From positions 62,337,728 through 62,401,727 of the forward strand of contig CM058236.1 of NCBI GenBank assembly GCA_030180135.1: a DNA stretch of 64,000 nucleotides, in the 5' to 3' direction. Position numbers and translations under genes: made by a program. This document shows, piece by piece, positions 12,521 through 23,095 of the stretch. Below the pieces are notes generated by a model. That model saw only the letters and a program-made list of their open reading frames with translations. It ran no database searches and was not told the DNA's origin. Source of the DNA: Orychophragmus violaceus. Lineage: Eukaryota; Streptophyta; Magnoliopsida; Brassicales; Brassicaceae. Numbering within the stretch: the first letter of the stretch is position 1; every line of letters begins with the position of its first letter.

Positions 12521-13699
12521 TGATATACCATGGATTTTAGGGATTTTAGCCATGGTATATATCTTATTTATCAAGTCTTTCATTATGTTTTGGAGTCTTT
12601 TCAGGTGTTTTATAGGTTTAATGACATCTGGAGCTTAATTGGACGTTTTGGGAGCATTTGGAGCAATTCTGCACTATTTAGAGATTTCACAGAGTTCACT
12701 GGCTGCGTTTTCGCAGTGCAACGGTCGACGCAGTTCTGCAGTGGTCGACGCAGTAGGTAGACGCAGTTCTGCACCCAAAAATCTGCATTTTGGAAAAATT
12801 ACAGTTTTTGCCCAGAAACTTCCCAGACTTGCAAAACGGCCCCCAGACGTGTTTTAGACTATATATTAGGGTTTTTAGCCACTTGTTTAGGCTACGCTTT
12901 TCTTAAGTCTTATTTTATTTTCAGAGAGAGTTAGGGGCTGATCCTGATCTCGAAAGAGAGAGGATTTTGAACCCCAGTTCTTTATTTGATTTTATAATAT
13001 TTGGTTTTCTATTCATGATGTCTTCTGTTTCGATGAACATGTCTGAGTAGATTACCTGTTAGGTTTAGGGATTCTCATTAGGGATTTCATGGAATTATAG
13101 GTTAATCAATCTGTAGGGATTCATATCTGTTAGTTCTTCATCTAGGATTGTTCTTAATGCTTGATCTGAATTAGCTACTTAGATTATTGATGTTAGGTTG
13201 ATTGATGCAACGACAGTTGGTTAATTAGCTAGAAAGAACCTAGATGAGCAATTTGATCTACTCACAAAGGAATTTGGTTTAGGGGAATTGTGAACGAACG
13301 AACTTGTGATTAAAGCTGGTTTAATCTGTTAGTAATTGCAAAGGAATTTGGATTGCTGCACTTAGACTTAGAGAATTCTCGCAACGACAGTTGGTTAATT
13401 CTATATCTCTGATTCCAGTTCTAGAACAGTTCCTAATTAGATCCCGCTTGATTGATGCATGTATTCCTGATTTCCTGAGAACTCCCTAGACTTAACGCCT
13501 TCGCCTTCTGATTTACAACCGATCTATTTACTTTTCTGCTTGCTTGATTTACTGCTTTCTCACATTGCTTTTCCTAGTTTAATCTTTATTGTTTCATAAA
13601 CTATCGTTGACCGGAGTCCCTGTGGATTCGATACCCTAAGTACTACAACTACATCACTGTGCACTTGCAGTTAGAATATGGATAATTCTTGACCTATCA
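12521..13699 (+). repeat. 3' LTR of Athila-like element 1
   Basis: 1179 bp, the same length as the 5' LTR, with about 16 differences. It ends ...GACCTATCA and is followed by the duplication CTGGG (13700-13704). It has the same terminal inverted repeat and TATA-like box (about 12859). Confidence 0.93.
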
Positions 13700-15032
13700 C
13701 TGGGCGTGGCCCACAGTAACAAGCTGCTGCCTGATGATCTGTCGCTCCACATAGCTGACAAGAAGAAACAGACCCCGAAGAAGGCTCCTGGAAACACTCT
13801 GCTGCTCGATGTCCCTGACCTCCACAGATCTGACAGACAACTGGTGCTGAGCGGGACCGACGAGAACTGGACCGGCGGGAACAAGCAGATGCTCTGTGTC
13901 CCTCGTCTCCGCACCTCCTGCAACTCCTCGATGGTCTCGGTGGCTGTACCAATGGTGGATGCGCTACGGGTGACTGTACTGCTGGCTGCTGAATAACTGA
14001 CTGCCGAATAAGCTCAGTGTCTCGGCGACTCGGTCCTGGTCGATACTCCTCAGGCATTGGGGCACGATGCGGCTCTGCGTCTGACATACGTGGTCCGGGC
14101 CCCGCGATCGGACAAATAGGTGCAAGATGACCGTCTACACCACATACCTGACAATAATACGGGCTCGGCACCGGCTGGTACGTCTCGCGATAGCGTGGAT
14201 CAACTGGTCGTGTACACCAATACAAATGAAAACCCTGAACTCCGCAGGCGCTACACGTCCTGTACACTGGCATATGTGGTACTGAGTCTGGTGTGTCTGC
14301 TGGTGGAACCTCTGGTGATGCAACTGGCTCGGTCGGTGGTACCTCTGGTGACGTAACTGACTCAAACTGTGAGTCCGACCCTGCCGTCGACATCGGCTCA
14401 ACTCATGTGGCTGACTCCATCGCTGAGTGTGGCTCAGTGGAACCGGGTGATGGAGCTCCTGACCTCTGTGGCGATCCCGGCTGATGATGCTGCCCAATCC
14501 GCTGCTCTAAGACGTCCTCGAGTATCGCCATCTGCTCGTCCATGTACTGCGCCCACTGCGCCTGCTGCTCCGGATCCAACGGCTCCATGTCCATATCGAA
14601 ATATGGGTGTAACGGATCCAACCAAAAGTCTCTTCCACCAAGTGGAATGAAGTCTGACTCATGTAAACTGAAGGGTAACGGCACATCACGTGCCTGATGC
14701 ATCGGCGGCTGCATCCCCGATGGTGCTATCGGTGCCTCAAATTGTGGTGGCAGTGGCGGCAACTCATAATCTGCGAATCCCAAATATCCCATCACTCCTG
14801 CGGTCGGATCCGCGGTACCTGTGTTGTCCTGTAGAGATGGAGGTAACGGATCAGGTAACGGCCTCCAATCTACAGCAGCTGCCCTCGCTCCCTGATGCAC
14901 TCGCGGAACAACTGGCGGTCGATCTGATATCCGAGAACCCTGCGACTGTCTCTGCTGTGCTACCCTCAGACCTGCCTGATGCTGGTCCACCAGAGCCTGA
15001 TACTCGGCCCGTGTCATCCGACGCTCACCCAT
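13671..15032 (-). pseudogene. Proline-rich protein with CCHC zinc-knuckle array, main part
   Basis: Host-element sequence is 13700-15032; the last bases (13671-13699) belong to the inserted LTR. The frame starts at ATG 15032 (MGERRMTRAEYQALVDQ). The first ~210 residues are Pro/Gln/acidic-rich with FDMDMEPLDPEQQAQWAQYM, and I recognise no domain there. A single in-frame TGA at 14403-14405 separates it from a second part in the same frame. That part has, in order, CSACGVQGFHLYWC (irregular spacing), then CQVCGVDGHLAPIC, CRRCGDEGHRASAC, CQICGGQGHRAAEC and CQLCGATDHQAAAC, all CX2CX4HX4C, with Arg/Ser/Pro linkers. A sixth knuckle lies beyond the insertion. Knuckles of this kind bind RNA or ssDNA in retroviral nucleocapsids, but an array of six without capsid is unusual. 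The TGA may be a disabling mutation or a readthrough site. Confidence 0.75.
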
Positions 15033-15285
15033 ACTGCTCGCTGCAATCTCTCACACCCAATGCACACACCCACACACAATCCGTCCAGGGACACTCTGCT
15101 GCTGGCTGCAATCAAAATTACATTTAAACCTTAGTACACACAATACAAATTTCCTATCCCATCCCAACCCCGGATTTTACAGACGCGTCTCGGTTTCTTA
15201 ATGGATGCTTGGGTATGACACAATTTTGACTCGATAAAACCACGGAAAACATTCAGAAATGAACAGCTTCGAAACCCATGCGGAA

Positions 15286-15302
15286 CCATGCTCTGATACC
15301 AC
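15286..15302 (-). promoter_or_regulatory. Primer binding site, initiator tRNA-Met type
   Basis: The minus strand reads TGGTATCAGAGCATGG, the plant initiator-Met primer site, 5 nt after the LTR end at 15308. It fixes the element's orientation as minus. The 15033-15285 leader between this site and the ORF shows nothing recognisable. Confidence 0.85.
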
Positions 15303-15307
15303 CTTTC

Positions 15308-18300
15308 TGTAACGCCTCTTTCCCATTCTCCGCTGACCGTCGAGCTAACCGGCCAACAATCAAACAAGAACATGACCGATCGAGCCCGAGTAAGTTGAAT
15401 AGGAAAAGTTCGCCACAGGACGAAGCCAGAGACAGACCGGTTTGAGACAAAGGCTCGCACTAGTCCATCTTTGACTCCGCTATCCTCACTTCCATAGTAC
15501 AAGTCGATCGCCTTGCACTACTTCTGTGAGTTGTGTCGGTTTGGACGAAACACAATATCAGGAAAGCATATTCATTTCTGAGTAAATCAAACGTTCATCA
15601 CAACATTTAACCATCATTTTTACAAATCATTTCGTCAATCAACAAACAATGAACGAAGCTCAATACGAATTGACGACAAGCCAAACCGAAAGAAAAATCC
15701 TGAAATCATCGAACAAAACCCCGCCACAAGCAATCCCGAAACTACACCGAGGACCTCCCGTGTCCGTCGCTGCTATACCTGAAAAACACAAAAAGAGTCT
15801 AATGAGCGATCTAAGATCACCCAGTGAATCGGCTCCCCACTAAGGCTGCTAATCTATCTATTCTCTATAGATTCCCGCCCGAAAACCCCAAAATAACCAT
15901 CAGTCATAACAATTAGCCGATCACGCACTACCACGTCGTGTCGAGCCCACACACAATCAATTGCCAAAAGAAAGAAAAGGCGATTAGAGGAAATCGGGAG
16001 CACTGCGGCACATGTTCCCGATTGAGACTCGATCTATCTATCGCGCAACACCAATCCACACCAAAACATCACGCTGGGCCCCTACGATCTTGGTAACTTC
16101 CACGGGTTTTCACCGTTACCGATATGAAAACTAACCCACGACTCCTAGCCGTCCACACAAGGTCCAACGACTAGGACACCGTTCTCTGTCCATCGATACG
16201 CGGTGACTCAGGCTACCCCTAGATAACCCAAGTTTTCATTCAGTCCGGCTCTAGGACATGACCCTGTATTCTCCGGACTACACACCTACCTGCGTCACCC
16301 AGTAGGTTAACACCATAACCAGAATCATGTTAGGTAATTACCCGAGGATCCAATCGGGTTGGAAGTACCAGAACGTAATCAAACACCTAGACTTGCGGGA
16401 TCTAACGCACCCTAGAGTCCTAGTACAGGAAGGTAAACACGCAGACTCGCTTGGACTCTAACAATCAATTTCAATCAATAACATCAATTAACTTAACCCG
16501 CATCCCGCAAGTCTACACACACACCAACACCGCCCCCTGACTCAGCACCGTACCGAGTCAGCGGTTACAACTTAACCGGTCCTGAGACCAGATTAAGTAT
16601 TCAAAAGGATCGCTCGGCCCAACACCGAGACGATCTAACAAGCCTGCACATAAAGCTCAACAACAACCATACAATCATACACCACAAACAACACACAATC
16701 AACACACATCCATGCCTATTAGGGTTTCTAACATCTTTTAACCAGTTTACGCCCGCTACTTTGGATTAGCAGCTTGCTAACCCGTAGACGGTTCACCATT
16801 CACAACACCTCTAAATCCTAATCTTTCCTAAGCATCTTTAAATAATTCCCGATCCGTCGGTTTAGAGCTAGTAGATTACTAGACTCCCGACGTCTCATCT
16901 TTCATTAACTTAATTCATTTCTTTCTCGGTAATCCCGATATCGTTTTATACGCTATACGTTTGTTCAAGTTTAGTTCCGTATTTTAACTCGTCTTAATTC
17001 CCGTATATAGATTCATTTAGTACCGTTCTTTACTTACATATATATGCATATACGGTCCTACTCATGCAACGACTATATGAATGCATCACACAACGTTACT
17101 ATCAACCTAACGGCACTCAACAGGTTTAATCCGTTTTAAGTCTAACATGCTTCTTTAACCCTAGCCGGTTTAACGTTAATTGAATCAATCAATCAATTCT
17201 CAATTCAATTTAATTCATATTCGGGTATGCAATCCTATCACTATGGTTTCCCATTTATCGTTCTAAATGAAACTATGGTGTTTGAGCCGACTCACAGTGC
17301 TTTATGACGGAACGAACGGCACGGATGCGGATACGGTTCCCGAGACCCCGAACTAACCCGAACCTTCCGAACACACAAACACGAACCCTGAGGCTTCCCG
17401 AACACCCGTAGATGAACCGAAACACCCAAAAACCGGCCGGAGTCAACGCGTTGTCCGGCGTTGACCACGGCATTGACCGAGGCTGACCGTTGGCCATCTT
17501 CTCTCTCCTCATTCCCTCCTTCTCTCTCTCTTCCTTCTCTCTCTACTTTCTCTCTCTTCTTTCTCCCTCCTCTTTCTCTCTCTCTTCTTCTTCCTCCGGC
17601 TTCTTCTTCTTCTTTCTTCTTCTCTCCTCCTCCGGCTTCTTCTTTCTTCTTCTCTCCTCCTCCGGCTTCTTCTTCTTCTTGCTCTCGTTTATTTGTGAAG
17701 AAGAATGGAAGATCATAACCCCATTTTATAGCAAACTTAAGTGAATATATAGGTGACAAATGTCACACCTCACTCCACCTTCAGCCACGTTTACCACTTC
17801 CATGAGTAAGCTAAATCCAATGAATCAATTTCTTTGTTGTCCAAATGATGCCACGATTGAGGGTAAGAGGAGGTGGAGCATTCTGTTCATGACACATACT
17901 CAAACACTTGGAAGATTCAAGGAATATTCCTTCTCCTTATCTTCACGTGAAGATATAGATTGTGTGGGATTCATTGCAACTTCTTTTGCTTGCATATCAA
18001 TTTAACCATGTGATTAATTCACATACAAAGCATCTTCTCCTCTCTCTCTCATTTCCTGCCACGTATACCATCTCTTCCCCAAATAATTTTATTCTTCAAA
18101 TATAAAAACTTAGAGTCCAAGCTTTAGCTTCTAATTGGTCTCACTTGAAAATATTTACCTTAAGCTTAATTATCCACTTAAGCTTTTAATTATCTGAATT
18201 CCCCATAGCTGCTTCCATAAATCTTCTAAGCCACATAATCAGATTCTTGATGACTTTAGATGAATTTAGAAATTTTAATCACCTCAAACGAACACCTGTA

Positions 18301-18540
18301 GCTCCGTTATGGATTTTACAAGTTGATCGGTTCTATCGGTTTCCTTTCCCAAAAGTCCGAAAAACTAGTTTAATCTCCGTTTCTTCCAATTCTGGTCTGG
18401 TAAATGTTCTTTATGGTTTAGAAGGAGAACATTTGACCCGTCTCGGGTTCCGTCTCGAACTTTGGCAAAATTACTATTTTGCCCCTGTTGACTTTTCTTC
18501 TGCCCGTTGACCATGTTTTTTTTGAATACCGGGTATTACA
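15308..18540 (-). repeat. Inferred 5' LTR (3.2 kb) of the zinc-knuckle element
   Basis: The boundaries come from TGTAA/TTACA ends and the adjacent primer site; the partner LTR is not in the window, so the call is inferential. On the minus strand a promoter-like TATA (CTATAAAATGGGG) lies near 17722-17734. It is followed by a purine-rich GAAGAA/GAGGAGGA tract (17690-17500) that contains two or three copies of a 28-bp repeat, then more than 2 kb of AT-balanced sequence without genes. If the TATA is used, U3 is about 0.8 kb and R-U5 about 2.4 kb. Reading frames in the tract (such as 17292-17759) are low-complexity by-products. Confidence 0.7.
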
Positions 18541-19625
18541 GAGAGAAAGTTAGAAAGTGGCTTTAAAATATAAGTAAAAACAAAGAGCAAAATCAATTAT
18601 AAATGCCGTGAATACTTTAGAAAATAATACCGTTAACAAAGTTCGATTGGTTAAATAAAAAATGTAAACTATAAAAATTAATAAAGTCTCTACAGTCTAC
18701 ACACCAATCAGAACATTTAGCACTCTTTTTCATCACTAACACTAAGAATTGTCTGGAAAAAAATTAAAGAAACAACTGTTTGGCCTTCAGTACTTAAACG
18801 GTTAAGCATGATGATTAAGGGTCCGCATAGTAACAGCAGAATGGGCGGTGCGGATTGAGCGGATAATAACATGTGGTATGGTTCAAATGCAGTTTTATAC
18901 AAAAAAAATGCATAGTGCGGAACATGAGCGGTTATAGTAAAATAAGCGGCACATAATAAACTTTGAATGGTAACACTATAACATGTGGTGCAGATATTTG
19001 AATGATAAAAACATTTACAAACGATGCAAAACATATATTTATTAAAATTAAAATTCTCATTTTATCTGATAAATAAAAATATATTTATAAACAGTCCGGA
19101 ACAAAATTTAAATGGTGATTATCAAAAATGTGATAAAATAATAATATAATTATATTACTTAATAATATTTTTAGTGATAATTTTTTTAATAGAATTCTTT
19201 ATACAGTAAAATTAAAACATAATTTTTTAAAAAAGCTTAAAAGGTTATATATATATATATTATATATATACATATATATATACAAAATCATAAACACTCA
19301 CCCAAACCACACCAGAATTAAGGTAAGTGCGGTCTACAAATGACATTGAACAAACAATTTTTTTTTAGTGTGATCCGATTGATTAATACGCACCGCAACT
19401 TAATTTTGTTAGTGAATGAAAACATATAAGTTAGTTTTCTTGTCCCACTCCTAATAAGCTGTAAACATTCACAGCCTAAGGTTTGAAACAATGTTTCTTG
19501 TCTTGTCATCTATATATTGTATATTTATGTTGAACTTGTACTCACCCTATAAAAAATAGTAAAAACTAACTGCGAGTTTAAGAGATTTTTTTGATAATAT
19601 GTGGTTATAAAAAATTAGGATATCA
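18541..19625. repeat. Repeat X, copy 3
   Basis: Matches 2882-4019, starting with the last GA repeats and GAAAGTTAGAAAGTGG and ending at TTAGGATATCAAA. The LINE fragment does not follow here, so X can exist without it. Copies 1 and 3 share the right half that copy 2 lacks. Confidence 0.8.
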
Positions 19626-20127
19626 AAAAAGATTAGGGCTGTGCTTGATTTGGGCTTTTATTGTTAAGACTTTTTAAAATAATTTTGGACTTTTATTATT
19701 AAGACTGTGACTTAAAAATTAAACAAAAAGTCTTAAATTTCAGCTTTTAAAAAAGCACCATAACCCGAACAAAAAGGTAGTTTAGGCTGTGAGTGTTTTT
19801 AGGGATTTTAAGAAATTTTAGGAAAGCAAAATTGTGATTGATAAAATTATTTAGTGTAAAGTTTTACAGTCCAATCCCCACCAATCTTTACAGTCCAATC
19901 CCCAATCAGAACCTAGGTCATCGGAATTACCATCAAAACCCTAAGATCGGATAAAATCCTAGAAGAAATGAGAAGATTATAGCTTTGTCTTAGGTCTTGG
20001 TTCTCCACGCCCCCAAACAACCATTTCTATAAACTTGGTTTTAAAACACTTTTTCATACATAATAATATATTAAACAATACCAAAAACATCAAAACTAAA
20101 TAAAAATTTGAATTTGAAACATGCATT
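19626..20127. other. AT-rich intergenic stretch, possible MITE
   Basis: No gene. The part 19637-19920 starts GGGCTGTGCTTGATTTGGG and ends CCCCAATCAGAACC, so its ends are weakly inverted, as in many crucifer MITEs. I could not find a convincing target duplication. Confidence 0.3.
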
Positions 20128-20130
20128 TTA

Positions 20131-20428
20131 GGGGGTGATTGGTAATGGCTTTAGAATCTCTCTAAAGCTTAATTTCTCTCCAAAGCACACAAACTAATGC
20201 AATCATGCTTTATAAATATTTTTCTCTGAAAAGCTCTTTATTATTTTTTATTTTTTGTTTTGGCTGTACAAAGATAAATATGCAGAGCAAAAAAATTGAG
20301 CTGTGAAAAATGAAAATGTTTTCACAGCCAAAAATCTACATCAATTAAATTTAAAGCCAAAGCAAAAAAATCTACAGCATAATTTATACAGCAAAAAAAT
20401 AAAAGCCACAGCTCTTCCAATCAATCCC
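20131..20428. mobile_element. Harbinger/Tourist-type MITE (298 bp)
   Basis: The ends are imperfect inverted repeats: GGGGGTGATTGG on the left and CCAATCAATCCC on the right. TTA flanks both sides (20128-20130 and 20429-20431), the target duplication expected of PIF/Harbinger elements. AT-rich, noncoding. Confidence 0.6.
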
Positions 20429-20594
20429 TTAAATAAGTGACAAATTCTCTCAAAACCGTTAACATGTTAATAATATGTTAACATAGTTAGTTATCCCATT
20501 AAACAGATTTAAATTATTAAATTAATATTTTTATTAAATGGCCAGAGAAAATGACGTCGTTAAACAGGATAATTATCTATGTTAGATGAGAACT

Positions 20595-20750
20595 AAAACT
20601 CCAATTGGTAAAAAATGTGATTGTTGGTTGTGACTATAAACTTTAGCTGTAGAGATTTTGACTTTGAAAATTGTGATAGTTACTTTTAAAACATTTGAAA
20701 GCATAATTGTTAATAAAACTTTGAAAACTGTGATTGTTACTTTGTTCAAT
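20595..20750. repeat. Segment shared with the LINE tail repeats
   Basis: CCAATTGGTAA, then TGTGATTGTTGGTTGTGACT, and CTGTAGAGATTTTGACT closely match the stretches after 1650, 2335, 5584 and 6270. It is a dispersed noncoding repeat of unknown class. Confidence 0.55.
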
Positions 20751-20973
20751 TAATTAAATTAACAATTTATTAAATGAATAAAAAATGACTAAGACAGAAA
20801 AGATGAGTTAATTGCATCCAATGTATTTTTTTGCATAAAGTAATAGCAAAGTTGTATATTTCAAATGCATTTTTATATATTTTTTGTCTTTTAGTGTTGT
20901 ATAAAGACCATTTTAGCCTTAGCTTTTGTTTTTTTTGTCATAGATAGTTAATGCCACAAGCTATCCACGTGAG

Positions 20974-21493
20974 TAGTGTTGGAAATCGGGTCAACCCGCG
21001 ATCCGCGACCCGCCCCGCGGCGGGTTAAGTAAAATTTTGACCCGTTGAAACCCAACCCGCCAAACCCGCGGACCAAAAACACTTGACACGCACCCGCCCC
21101 GCTAAATTTTGCGGGTATCCGCGCGTAACCCAATATAAAAATATTAATTATTTTTAATTATATATATATATTAAATAAAAACAAAATTTATTAACAAAAT
21201 TTAATATTAAAAAACGTAAATTTATAATTTGTATTTAAAAACTAAATAATTTAAATAAATTTTATATATTTTATTTTATTTTTAAATTTAATCACTAAAA
21301 ATCATAAATATTAATAAAATATTAAATTTAATTAAAATAATAAAATTTATGGGTACCCGCGAACCCGCACTTTAAAATTTTCCGACCCGTAACCGCCCCT
21401 AAAAAAAAATTCTAACCCGCACCCGCCCCGCAAAGTCAAAAAAAAATCGTCCTGCACCCGCCCCGCGGGCTTTGAATCAAATTCCCAGCACTA
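20974..21493. mobile_element. hAT-type MITE (520 bp)
   Basis: Ends TAGTGTTGGAAAT and ATTCCCAGCACTA are inverted repeats with two mismatches. The 8-bp duplication CACGTGAG flanks it exactly (20966-20973 and 21494-21501), diagnostic of the hAT superfamily. The subterminal regions are GC-rich arrays of ACCCGC/GCGGGT units in opposite orientation on the two sides; the centre is very AT-rich. Noncoding. It interrupts the left arm of the foldback element and so is younger. Confidence 0.9.
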
Positions 21494-21889
21494 CACGTGA
21501 GTTCTTCTATCCATCCGATTTTATTATTATTTTTTTATTATTTTCTTTTCTTTTACACTCTCTTTCTTACTTTATGAGTTATTTTTCACCCCTCGTTTTT
21601 GACGGTGGATAGAATAGGGGAGGTGATGATTCCGACAATATAGACCGCCAGAATGGAGATAAAATCGGACAAGGTACCGGAATTCAAAAAATAAAATCCG
21701 GACTTAATACGGAAATTGTGAATGAATAGTTTAGAGTAGATGTCCACAATATCCATCCATGTGGATACTACCACGATCATATCACATGCAAGATGCTTAT
21801 CATGGGTAGAAAGTGGCCAACAATTTTTTTATGGTTTCTAGCCACACAAATAAACATCACATGTTAAATGTTTTCTATGGATATGGTGG

Positions 21890-22310
21890 ACAATATCGAC
21901 TATTCGTAGACACTACCACGATCTCCTCACATGCTAGACGGGTCTAATGGACATAAGGTGACTAAGAGTTCACATGATCGTGAAATGTACCTGGTAAACA
22001 CAATTATAAGAGCTCAGGTGGATGATGTATATTATTCGTGGACACTAGCACAATTATATCACATGTTAAACGCTTATGATGGACAATAGGTAGTCAAGAG
22101 TTAACATTATTGCGATCCGTGGTCACAAAAGTATGCTGAGTCGATTATTCGTGGACACTACCACAATTATATCACATGTTAACCGTTTATGATGGACAAT
22201 AGAGTGGTCAAGAGTTCACATTATTGGGATCCGTGGACACAAAGTGCGGGTCTGATGGACAGAAATTGGTTAAGAGTTCACATGATTGTGAATTTGTGGA
22301 CACAGAGTAG
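21890..22310. repeat. Degenerate ~115-130-bp tandem repeats in the foldback centre
   Basis: Three to four units, each with ATTCGTGGACACTACCAC, ATATCACATGTTAA, GATGGACAATAG and AAGAGTTCACAT, starting near 21899, 22034 and 22145, with a partial unit near 22255. Confidence 0.7.
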
Positions 22311-23095
22311 ATGTAGGCCACTATCCATCCAAAAACAACATTTTGATTGGCTACTTCCTACCCATGGTAAGCATCTTGCATGCGATATGATCGTTGTAGT
22401 ATCCACATGAATGGATATTGTGGACAACTAGTCTCAACTGTCCATTCGCAATTACTGTATTAAGTTCGATTTTTTTTTTTGAATTCCGGTACATCGACAG
22501 ATTTTATCTTCATTTTGGCGGTCTATATGGTCGGAAAACTCACCTATTGCATCCTATCAACCGTTCAAAAAACAATGCGTGAAAAAATGTTAAAGTAATA
22601 AAGAGAATGAATAGGAAAAGAAAAAAATAATAATAAAAAAGAATGAATAGTTTTCGATGGATGTGAGACTCATCCACCGCGAGAGTGTGTTTCTCTTTTT
22701 TTTTTCTTTTTTCTTTATCTGTGAGGGATAAAATTGTCTTTTTACAGGTGAAATCTACAAAAAATACAAAATTGCACAAAAATTTTAAAAGATACAAAAG
22801 TGTAAGGAAAAGATAAAAAAATACATTGGGTGCAATACACCCAATAAAAAAGATATAATAAACTAAAGTTCACATAGCGCTGAAGGTTTTATCATGAACT
22901 CCTTTTATGTATTATTTCGAACTAAGATCTTATTGTAAAATGATTAATTTGGTATTTATATTGGTAATTATATTTTCATTTCATGTATTGGTTTGTAATT
23001 ATATTAATCTAGGTTCTATCCCCCAAAAAGATACTCATTCCCTAACTAATCAATTATCCTAGATTTTTTATTTTAAAATTGTTGGGTAAAAAATA

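Larger units (their letters stand above)
7750..13699 (+). mobile_element. Non-autonomous Athila-like LTR retrotransposon, complete
   Basis: Two 1179-bp LTRs (7750-8928 and 12521-13699) begin TGATATACC and end CCTATCA. They flank an Athila-type primer site, one long ORF (9211-10617) and a purine tract, AAGTGTGGGGGAGT. The 5-bp target duplication CTGGG lies at 7745-7749 and 13700-13704. The LTRs differ at about 16 positions by eye (about 1.4%), which indicates a fairly recent insertion. There is no protease, reverse transcriptase, RNase H or integrase in the 3.6-kb interior, and the ORF lacks a capsid domain, so movement would need proteins from a relative. It sits inside the zinc-knuckle ORF of the long-LTR element. 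Confidence 0.93.
7326..18540 (-). mobile_element. LTR retrotransposon with long LTR and zinc-knuckle ORF; 3' end lost, interrupted by an Athila-like element
   Basis: Read on the minus strand: an inferred LTR (18540-15308), a 5-nt gap, an initiator-Met tRNA-type primer site (15302-15286), a leader, an ORF with a CCHC array (15032-13700, continued 7744-7551), then about 225 bases of unassigned sequence to 7326. The 3' LTR is missing. No protease, reverse transcriptase or integrase is visible, so this copy is non-autonomous. LTR length and TGTAA...TTACA ends resemble Ty3/gypsy Del/Tekay elements, but without pol I cannot assign a clade. An Athila-like element at 7750-13699 splits it, leaving the 5-bp duplication CTGGG on both sides. 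Confidence 0.75.
20803..22855. mobile_element. Long-armed foldback (MULE-like) element, hAT MITE in left arm
   Basis: The left side (from TTGCATCCAATGTATTTTTTT at 20813) and the complement of the right side (TTGCACCCAATGTATTTTTTT near 22840) align, with interruptions, inwards to about 21815 and 22325. Within the arms, 21597-21815 and 22310-22565 are the best-matching blocks (CGGTGGATAGAAT, TATAGACCGCC, TACCGGAATTC, CACAATATCCATC, TGCAAGATGCTTA). The central 0.5 kb holds degenerate tandem repeats. AGAAAAGAT before and AAAAAAGAT after the element may be a 9-bp target duplication. No transposase. Exact ends are uncertain by about 10 bp. Confidence 0.7.

Noticed and set aside
13706..15127. Several plus-strand ORFs opposite the zinc-knuckle ORF
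   Set aside because: They are antisense shadows of a GC-rich coding region; the minus frame alone has CCHC motifs and a start.
17461..17744. Plus-strand Ser/Phe-rich ORFs resembling signal or membrane peptides
   Set aside because: Direct translation of a pyrimidine tract inside the LTR.
20963..21501. GC-rich ACCCGC repeats as a CpG-island promoter
   Set aside because: They are the subterminal repeats of a hAT MITE with an exact 8-bp target duplication.
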